From JAUYQE01 sp035289745 (lineage in GTDB: Archaea > Nanobdellota > Nanobdellia > Woesearchaeales > GW2011-AR9): a stretch of DNA of 10,017 bases. Where the stretch lies: contig DATDWF010000010.1 of assembly GCA_035289745.1 (NCBI GenBank), forward strand, positions 1 to 10,017, read 5' to 3'. Positions 5,218 through 10,017 of the stretch are shown one piece after another (position 1 is the first letter of the stretch; every line of letters begins with the position of its first letter). The position numbers and the translations under genes were made by a program. The notes under the pieces are model-generated. The model was not told the DNA's origin, did not search any database, and worked only from the letters and a program-made list of their open reading frames with translations.

Positions 5218-7512
5218 ATGAGCAAATACGTTATCTGGTTCAAGGACTTGCAGAAAGATGATCTTCCTATTGCCGGCGGCAAAGGGCTGAATCTCGGCAT
5301 TATGTACAATCTCGGCCTGCCCGTTCCCGGGGGTTTTGCCGTAACGACGCAGGCATACAAGGAATATCTGGAACGCACCAAGCTGCGGGAGAAGATCGCT
5401 CCCCTGCTGCAGGGATTGAATGTCGAAGATACGGATACCCTGCAGAAAAAAGCCGAGCAGGTGCAGCAGCTTATTCTGAAGACACCGATTCCGGACGATA
5501 TTGCAGAAGAGATACGGCTGAATTATGAATTGCTGGGTGCGGAGCGAAAGAAAGCGGCAGAATTGGTTGATGCCAAAGACGTTTTTGTGGCCGTGCGCAG
5601 CAGCGCTTCTGCGGAAGACTTGCCCACCGCTTCCTTTGCCGGGCAGCAGGCTACTTTCTTGAACGTGAAAGGCAAAGATCAGGCCGTTGCAGCAGTGTTA
5701 GCCTGCTGGGCTTCGCTCTTCACCGCTCGGGCCATCTACTACCGGACCAAGCACGGGTTTGAACATATGAAAGTGTTCATCTCGGCCATTGTGCAGAAGA
5801 TGGTCAATGCTGAGCAATCCGGCGTCATGTTTACGATAAATCCTGCAACGAATCATGCGGATGAAATGGTCATTGAAGCCATTTACGGCTTAGGCGAGCT
5901 CATTGTCGGCGGCGAAGTGAATCCGGACCTGTACATCGTCGATAAGAAGACTCGGGACATCAAGAAGATTGAAGTGCGTAAGAAGGATTTTGGGTTGTTC
6001 CGCAATGAATGGGGGAAAAATGAAAAAAAAGAAATCCCTAAAGAGCTGCAGGCCAGGCAGGTTATTCCTGATACCATTATCCAAGAGCTGGCAAGATTAG
6101 GAAAGAAGCTGGAAGAGCATTATGGCAAGCCGCAGGATGTGGAATGGGCGGTGGAGAAAGGGCAGGTATACATCGTGCAAACGAGGGCCGTGACGACTTT
6201 TGCGGCAGAAGTGAAGGCCGAATCAGCGATCACTGAAGAAGGCAAAATCCTGCTGCGGGGAGAAACTGCTTCTGCGGGAGTGGCTTCGGGCCCCGTGCGC
6301 ATCGTCCTGAGCGCCGGAGAGCTGGGCAAAGTGCAAAAAGGCGATGTCTTAGTGACGAAGATGACCATGCCGGACTTTGTGCCGGCCATGCAGCGGGCTG
6401 CAGCTATTATCACGGACGAAGGAGGGATGACTTCTCATGCGGCCATCGTCAGCCGGGAGATGGGTACGCCGTGCATCGTGGGGACGGAGCATGCAACACA
6501 TGTGTTACGGGATGGGCAGATCGTTACCGTCCATGCCCTGCGAGGAATTGTGTATGCCGGCGTGGTCAAAGCCAAACCAGCAGAAGCTCCTCAGAAGCCA
6601 GCCATCAGCTCTGAAGAGCTGCTCACGTCAACGGAAATCAAATGCATCATGGACCTGCCGGATCTGGCGCAGAAAGCCGCGGCGACGGGTGCAGATGGCG
6701 TCGGTCTCGTGCGCCTAGAAATCATGATTGCGGCCGGCGGCATGCATCCTGCGGAATATGTCCGCCAGGGAAGAGTGCAGGAGTATGTCAATCTCTTAAA
6801 AGAAGGCATCGGCAAGATTGCCAAAGCATTTTCTGGAAAGCCGGTGTGGGTGCGCTGTTCGGATATCCGCACGGATGAGTATCGCAATCTACAGGGCGGC
6901 GAGAAAGAGCCTCGGGAAACGGATCCCATGATCGGCTGGCACGGCATCCGCCGCTTGCTGGATGAGCCGGAAATCTTACGAGCAGAATTTCAGGCCATCC
7001 GCGAGCTGCATTATGCGGGCATGAAAAATGTGGGGGTGATGCTGCCTTTCGTTATTCGCGCTGAGGAAGTGAAAAGAGCAAAGAAAATTATGCAGGATGT
7101 CGGCTTGGAGCCCTGCCGGGCTATTGAGTTCGGCGTCATGGTTGAAACGCCCGCTTCTTGCTGGATCATTGAAGAGCTCTGCCGGGAGGGAATCAGCTTT
7201 GTTTCCTTTGGCACGAACGATTTGACGCAATTGACATTGGGCATTGACAGGAATAATGAGAGAATTGCCCCGCTCTTCGACGAGATGCATCCTGCCGTTT
7301 TAGGAGAGATTGCCAAAGTCATTAAAGCCTGCCAGAAATATCACGTCAAGACGTCGATCTGCGGGCAGGCTGGCAGCCGTTCGGAGATGGCCGAGTTCTT
7401 GGTGCATCAAGGGGTCGATTCCATCTCGGCGAATGTGGATGCGATTGATGAGATAAGAAGAGTGGTGGCGAGGACGGAAAGGAAGGTGCTGCTGGAGAGG
7501 GAGAAGAAATAA
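5218..7512 (+). CDS. ppsA: Phosphoenolpyruvate synthase
   Basis: The 764-residue enzyme makes phosphoenolpyruvate from pyruvate with ATP and water, giving AMP and phosphate, the entry to gluconeogenesis; in archaea it may also run in the glycolytic direction. Domains in order: N-terminal ATP-grasp pyruvate-phosphate-dikinase domain (about 10-330; GGKGLNLG near 20, AVRSSASAEDLPTASFAGQ near 125-145), the swivelling phosphohistidine domain (about 345-450) with the catalytic His407 in GGMTSHAAI, and the TIM-barrel PEP-binding domain (about 475-755) with VETPAS, FGTNDLTQLTLGIDRNN and the proton-donor Cys715 in SICGQAG. Length is normal for the family. Start ATG 5218 has GAGG 6 nt upstream. It converges with rnp4, the two stop codons one base apart. 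GC-rich codon use contrasts with the AT-rich genes upstream, consistent with a resident core gene. Confidence 0.97.
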   Translation: MSKYVIWFKDLQKDDLPIAGGKGLNLGIMYNLGLPVPGGFAVTTQAYKEYLERTKLREKIAPLLQGLNVEDTDTLQKKAEQVQQLILKTPIPDDIAEEIRLNYELLGAERKKAAELVDAKDVFVAVRSSASAEDLPTASFAGQQATFLNVKGKDQAVAAVLACWASLFTARAIYYRTKHGFEHMKVFISAIVQKMVNAEQSGVMFTINPATNHADEMVIEAIYGLGELIVGGEVNPDLYIVDKKTRDIKKIEVRKKDFGLFRNEWGKNEKKEIPKELQARQVIPDTIIQELARLGKKLEEHYGKPQDVEWAVEKGQVYIVQTRAVTTFAAEVKAESAITEEGKILLRGETASAGVASGPVRIVLSAGELGKVQKGDVLVTKMTMPDFVPAMQRAAAIITDEGGMTSHAAIVSREMGTPCIVGTEHATHVLRDGQIVTVHALRGIVYAGVVKAKPAEAPQKPAISSEELLTSTEIKCIMDLPDLAQKAAATGADGVGLVRLEIMIAAGGMHPAEYVRQGRVQEYVNLLKEGIGKIAKAFSGKPVWVRCSDIRTDEYRNLQGGEKEPRETDPMIGWHGIRRLLDEPEILRAEFQAIRELHYAGMKNVGVMLPFVIRAEEVKRAKKIMQDVGLEPCRAIEFGVMVETPASCWIIEELCREGISFVSFGTNDLTQLTLGIDRNNERIAPLFDEMHPAVLGEIAKVIKACQKYHVKTSICGQAGSRSEMAEFLVHQGVDSISANVDAIDEIRRVVARTERKVLLEREKK

Positions 7513-7513
7513 A

Positions 7514-7861
7514 TTATTTTTTCTGTTCTTTCTTTCCCATCGGTATCTTTACCATCTTCTTACACACCAAACAGGAAATAACCACCTTCCCTTGCCGGGT
7601 TCGAACGCGGGTATTGGCGCCCGGCCGCAGGTAGGTCAAGCAGTGCTTGCAGAATTTCCGCTTGAGTTCTCTCGGTATCGGCGTTCTGGCTTTCATGGCG
7701 ATTTTCCGTGCTAAAGTCACGTAGCGATTAGAGAGTTCCGGATGGGAAGAAAACATCTCGTCGGCTTGCTGGAAGAGCTTCTTTATTCGTTCCTGGGCGA
7801 TGTGTCTCTGCTGGGTTTTGGAGAATAAGGGTTTGGGCATGGTCGTAGCTTCTTTGGCCAT
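7514..7861 (-). CDS. rnp4: RNase P protein component 4 (Rpr2/Rpp21 family)
   Basis: The 115-residue basic protein matches archaeal RNase P subunit Rpp21/Rpr2: an N-terminal helical part with IAQERIKKLFQQAD and R-Y-V-T-L-A-R-K-I (residues 21-54), then a zinc ribbon with Cys71-x2-Cys74 and Cys97-x2-Cys100 and RPGANTRVR between. With Rnp3 it stabilises the specificity domain of the RNase P RNA in tRNA 5' processing. It begins in a TAATG overlap with the vapC stop (shared base 7861), so it is read from the same mRNA; the ATG seven codons later (7840) is an alternative start. Placement of a housekeeping gene behind a toxin-antitoxin pair means its expression would follow the VapB-controlled promoter unless an internal promoter exists. 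Confidence 0.93.
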   Translation of the reverse strand: MAKEATTMPKPLFSKTQQRHIAQERIKKLFQQADEMFSSHPELSNRYVTLARKIAMKARTPIPRELKRKFCKHCLTYLRPGANTRVRTRQGKVVISCLVCKKMVKIPMGKKEQKK

Positions 7862-8229
7862 TAAGCCTTTTTATATTCTACTCCTTTCATTTTTTCGAAA
7901 GATTTGTCGCCGGTAACGAAAAGAAATCCTCTCTCTTGGGAAAATACGTAACCCACTGCGTCGAAGAAAGAAATTTTCTCTTTGCGATGTTCATAGCGAA
8001 AAGCCACCGCTCGCTTAAGAGTTTCTTTATCGACGGGAATGCTATAAAAGCTCAGTTTATGGAACCAATACTCAGCCGTCTGCTTGCCATCTTCCCGCAG
8101 CAGCACGGCATAGAACTCGGCAAGGGTTACGTCCGTGAGAATGACTTCGTCAGACAGATACTCAAAAAATGCCGGATTTCCTTTAGCTATCTCGACGAGA
8201 GCGTAGGTGTCGAGGCATTTCTGTCTCAT
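7861..8229 (-). CDS. vapC: PIN-domain ribonuclease (VapC-type toxin)
   Basis: The 122-residue protein is a single PIN domain with all four acidic metal ligands visible: Asp7 in LDTYAL, Glu38 in LAEFY, Asp90 in SFFDAVGY and Asp108 in TGDKSF. It should cleave RNA with Mg2+/Mn2+; VapC toxins commonly act on tRNA or rRNA. Its ATG overlaps the antitoxin stop as ATGA (8226-8229), the usual arrangement with the antitoxin first, and its stop overlaps the rnp4 start. The target RNA cannot be read from the sequence. Confidence 0.93.
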   Translation of the reverse strand: MRQKCLDTYALVEIAKGNPAFFEYLSDEVILTDVTLAEFYAVLLREDGKQTAEYWFHKLSFYSIPVDKETLKRAVAFRYEHRKEKISFFDAVGYVFSQERGFLFVTGDKSFEKMKGVEYKKA

Positions 8230-8450
8230 AGGAAAGCCCCTTCAAGATCTTCTCGCACGTCTTTAAGAATCTCAGCCGTTTTCCGTTTCAGGGGAATGGC
8301 TCCCCACAGCTCTTTGAGGGCGTTGTGTTTTTTGGCTATGTCTATCTCCACTTCTTCACCGGGCACGAGGTCAAGTTCGTGAACAAGATTTCGCGGGATG
8401 ACTAAGCCCAGAGAGTTCCCCCATTCTTTGGTTTTGACAATTGTTTCCAT
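8226..8450 (-). CDS. vapB: AbrB/MazE-family antitoxin (VapB-type)
   Basis: The 74-residue protein has a swapped-hairpin AbrB DNA-binding domain in residues 1-42 (KTKEWGNSLGLVIPRNL, then LVPGEEVEI) and a C-terminal charged tail (about 43-74) that would wrap and block the PIN toxin. As a dimer it would bind palindromes; two are present between its TATA box and its start codon, so autorepression is likely. The mRNA appears leaderless, with TATA centred about 25 nt upstream of ATG 8450-8448. Confidence 0.92.
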   Translation of the reverse strand: METIVKTKEWGNSLGLVIPRNLVHELDLVPGEEVEIDIAKKHNALKELWGAIPLKRKTAEILKDVREDLEGAFL

Positions 8451-8479
8451 AGTTAACTAAACAGTTAACTTATTTATAA
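8451..8479 (-). promoter_or_regulatory. vapB promoter with tandem palindromic operator
   Basis: On the minus strand TTTATAAAT (plus 8471-8479) is the TATA box. Between it and the vapB ATG are two copies of the 8-bp palindrome AGTTAACT (8451-8458 and 8462-8469) separated by AAC. The 11-bp centre spacing places both on the same DNA face, suited to a dimer or tetramer of AbrB-type VapB. Binding would cover the transcription start. Palindromes and TATA are seen; the binding protein is inferred. Confidence 0.7.
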
Positions 8480-8492
8480 AACTTTCCCGGAA

Positions 8493-8503
8493 AATACTTA
8501 AAT
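8493..8503 (+). promoter_or_regulatory. TATA box for the wHTH/ogt/oxidase operon
   Basis: An A/T-rich element of the form ATACTTAAATA lies about 38 nt before ATG 8537 and about 20 nt before the earlier ATG at 8519. A start of transcription some 25 nt downstream would fall after 8519, supporting 8537. It lies back to back with the vapB promoter, about 15-30 bp from it, so the two operons share one control region. Confidence 0.45.
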
Positions 8504-8536
8504 AGTGAAGATGAGGAAATGCTGAGGAAAACAACC

Positions 8537-8926
8537 ATGCCCCGAGGAAGGCCGCCGCAAAGCGAAATCCGGAAGAACGTCATAGAGCTGCTCTTTCAGA
8601 TGAAGAAAGGCTATGGTTATCAGATCGCTAAGTTCTATAACGAGATTTTTCCGCAAGTAACCCAGCGAAGCATTTACTATCATCTGCGCAAAGGCGTGCA
8701 GCTGAAAGAGCTGGTGGTCCATAAAATTGAAGAAGAGCGGGGCGATTTCTCGTGGGGCAGTATTGCGGAAAAGATTTATTATAGCGTGGGGCCGCAGGCG
8801 CAGCCCAAAGGTGATCAGCGAGTAGCAGCCTTCCTTACCCAATGGCAGAAACCAAATTTGAAAGAAAAGTTTACGCGCTTTGTCAGCAAATTCCGCCAGG
8901 AAAAGTCACCACCTACCAAGCCATAG
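8537..8926 (+). CDS. PadR-like winged-helix DNA-binding protein
   Basis: The product has 129 residues from ATG 8537 (135 from ATG 8519). It begins MPRGRPPQSEIRKNV, a basic arm, followed by helices with YGYQIAKFYNEIFPQVTQRSIYYHLRKGV, the recognition-helix region of a winged helix, then ERGDFSWGSIAEKIYYSVG. The pattern fits a family of archaeal wHTH proteins related to PadR regulators. Start 8537 is chosen from the family-like start, the Shine-Dalgarno GAGG about 9 nt upstream and the TATA position. The last 28 codons overlap the alkyltransferase gene in another frame, so the C-terminal tail is probably poorly conserved. Its target genes are unknown; the operon itself is a candidate. Confidence 0.78.
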   Translation: MPRGRPPQSEIRKNVIELLFQMKKGYGYQIAKFYNEIFPQVTQRSIYYHLRKGVQLKELVVHKIEEERGDFSWGSIAEKIYYSVGPQAQPKGDQRVAAFLTQWQKPNLKEKFTRFVSKFRQEKSPPTKP

Positions 8927-9174
8927 CGGAAGCCTTGGGGACGAAAGCGTATCGGGCGGTTGGGCAAGCATTGCGCAAGAATCCGTATGCGCCGCAAGTG
9001 CCGTGCCATCGGGTGGTGGCTGCGGATGGGTCGCTGGGTGGGTATATGGGGAAACGGAGCGGCGCAGCTCTTGAGAAAAAAATTCGCTTTCTCCGCAAGG
9101 AAAGTATTATGATTCAAGACGGCAAAGTGCTTCTCGGAAAACACTTCTGGAGGCTCTCGCATGGAAGAGATTGA
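8842..9174 (+). CDS. ogt: Methylated-DNA-protein cysteine methyltransferase (single-domain, Ogt/MGMT family)
   Basis: The 110-residue protein equals the C-terminal catalytic domain of the O6-alkylguanine-DNA alkyltransferase family. Visible are the N-terminal FERKVYALCQQIPPGKVTTY, the HTH region AYRAVGQALRKNP with the expected Arg finger, the active site P-Cys55-H-R-V, and GGYMGKRSGAALEKK after it. The acceptor Cys is present, so it is a repair enzyme rather than an alkyltransferase-like protein in which Cys is replaced. The N-terminal RNaseH-like domain of full-length Ogt/Ada is absent, as in other short family members. It starts 85 bp inside the upstream wHTH gene and ends 14 bp inside the next gene, suggesting one operon with coupled translation. 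No in-frame later ATG precedes the family start, so 8842 is preferred. Confidence 0.92.
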   Translation: MAETKFERKVYALCQQIPPGKVTTYQAIAEALGTKAYRAVGQALRKNPYAPQVPCHRVVAADGSLGGYMGKRSGAALEKKIRFLRKESIMIQDGKVLLGKHFWRLSHGRD

Positions 9175-10017
9175 TGTTGCCGTGATCGGTGCAGGTGTTG
9201 TAGGATTAGCCTGTGCTGCTGCACTTGCAGAACGCGGCCGCGACGTGTATGTTTTTGAGAAAAACTCTTCTTTTGGGCTGGAAACCAGTTCACGAAATAG
9301 CGAAGTTATTCATGCCGGCTTGTATTATCCGAAAGACTGGCTGAAAACAAAACTTTGCTGCGAAGGGCGGGAAAGGCTGTACGAACTTGCCGAAAAATAT
9401 GCTATCCCGCATCGAAAAATTGGCAAGCTGCTGATTGCCACGCGCGAAGAAGAGAGCAGCCAGCTTGAAAAGATAGCCAAACAGGGAGCAGAGAATGGCG
9501 TTCCCAGTCTGCAGCTTCTCGACCGTTCTGAAATTCAGAAAATAGAGCCAAATATAACTGCATGTGCGGCGCTCTCCTCGCCGGAAAGCGGCATTATCAG
9601 CGCCCATGAGCTGATGCAGCATTTTGTAGCTCGACTCACTTCTTTTTCCGCTGCAAAGCCCTTATTTTATAATACAGAAGTTGTAGCGATCACTCCTCTG
9701 GCTACCCGCTATGCGCTCACTTTTCGAGAAAAGAATGGCGAGCTCTCTTCGGCCATGGCGCGCCACGTCATCAATGCCGCGGGTTTATATGCGGACACGA
9801 TTGCCGAACTGGTGGGCATTTCCTGGCATGAATCGCCGAAAACTTGGATAGAAAAGATCGGCTATCGCCAGCATTTCTGGAAAGGTGATTATTTCCGCAT
9901 CCACCCCCGGCATCGGGGGAAAGTCCAGCAGTTAGTCTATCCGCTTCCTTTTGGCGGAGGCCTGGGCATTCATCTGACCTTAGAACTTGATGGCAGCATG
10001 AAGCTGGGGCCGGATGC
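9161..10017 (+). CDS. FAD-dependent oxidoreductase, L-2-hydroxyglutarate oxidase-like (partial)
   Basis: The frame starts at ATG 9161 and runs off the right edge, giving 285 residues of what is usually about 370-400. It has the DAO-type FAD fold: GAGVVG at 10-15 with V-F-E33-K for the adenine ribose, the R45-N-S-E-V-I-H51-A-G-L-Y-Y motif near residues 45-56 typical of L-2-hydroxyglutarate oxidase/dehydrogenase, and VINAAGLYADTIAELVG in the second half. Such enzymes oxidise L-2-hydroxyglutarate, a by-product of lactate or malate dehydrogenase, to 2-oxoglutarate and pass electrons to oxygen or a quinone. Related DAO enzymes such as glycerol-3-phosphate or D-amino-acid oxidases are alternatives. 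It overlaps the alkyltransferase by 14 bp, and a weak Shine-Dalgarno GGAGG is at 9149-9153. Confidence 0.88.
   Translation, partial: MEEIDVAVIGAGVVGLACAAALAERGRDVYVFEKNSSFGLETSSRNSEVIHAGLYYPKDWLKTKLCCEGRERLYELAEKYAIPHRKIGKLLIATREEESSQLEKIAKQGAENGVPSLQLLDRSEIQKIEPNITACAALSSPESGIISAHELMQHFVARLTSFSAAKPLFYNTEVVAITPLATRYALTFREKNGELSSAMARHVINAAGLYADTIAELVGISWHESPKTWIEKIGYRQHFWKGDYFRIHPRHRGKVQQLVYPLPFGGGLGIHLTLELDGSMKLGPD

Noticed and set aside
7936..8382. 148-codon plus-strand frame over vapB/vapC
   Set aside because: Opposite-strand shadow; the minus-strand frames have all PIN ligands and the AbrB domain with exact stop/start overlaps.
1..10017. CRISPR array, tRNA, rRNA, insertion sequence ends or integrase
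   Set aside because: No regularly spaced repeats, no cloverleaf-like sequence with T-loop, no transposase/integrase frame and no paired terminal inverted repeats were seen by eye.

Overview
The window looks archaeal, most likely from a DPANN-type genome (Woesearchaeota/Pacearchaeota-like), although rank cannot be fixed from 10 kb. The archaeal signs are an RNase P protein of the Rpr2/Rpp21 family (Rnp4), TATA boxes about 22-30 nt upstream of start codons with little or no leader, a VapBC pair with an operator between TATA box and ATG, and a wHTH gene family typical of archaea. No rRNA, tRNA, CRISPR array or transposase gene was seen.

Region 1 (1-2880) is the most unusual part. Two paralogous target-type proteins flank and run in line with a 578-aa VWA protein. 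Only the last 60 residues of the first target are in the window (1-183); the second (1956-2834) is complete. Their C-terminal ends align without gaps over 108 bp. In a 16-codon core, 12 residues differ, while four framework positions and the last ~27 bp are nearly constant. The differing codons are mostly of the kind reached by randomising adenines of AAY codons. Directly at the stop codon of the second copy sits a perfect 8-bp stem with a 4-nt loop inside a longer imperfect stem. Together these fit the variable region, IMH-like end and cruciform of a diversity-generating retroelement (DGR). The reverse transcriptase and template repeat are not in the window. The VWA protein has a complete MIDAS metal site and an N-terminal zincin-like motif in which the catalytic Glu of HExxH appears replaced.

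Region 2 (about 2900-5217) is clearly more AT-rich than its flanks and looks like an accessory island. It begins with a G-rich structured-RNA candidate (about 2914-3040) that resembles, from memory only, HEARO/omega-RNA-type RNAs, followed by a terminator-like hairpin. Then come a wHTH-nucleotidyltransferase and HEPN pair (MNT/HEPN type), a DHFR/RibD-like reductase interrupted by an in-frame TAA, and a small unknown protein.

Region 3 (5218-7512) is phosphoenolpyruvate synthase, a core gluconeogenic enzyme with all expected motifs. Converging on it, one base away, is the minus-strand operon vapB-vapC-rnp4 (8450 to 7514), whose reading frames overlap (ATGA, TAATG). It starts from a promoter containing two 8-bp palindromes. 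Back to back with it, a plus-strand operon (8537 onward) encodes a PadR-like wHTH regulator, a single-domain O6-alkylguanine-DNA alkyltransferase, and an FAD-dependent L-2-hydroxyglutarate oxidase-like protein cut by the window end; consecutive genes overlap.
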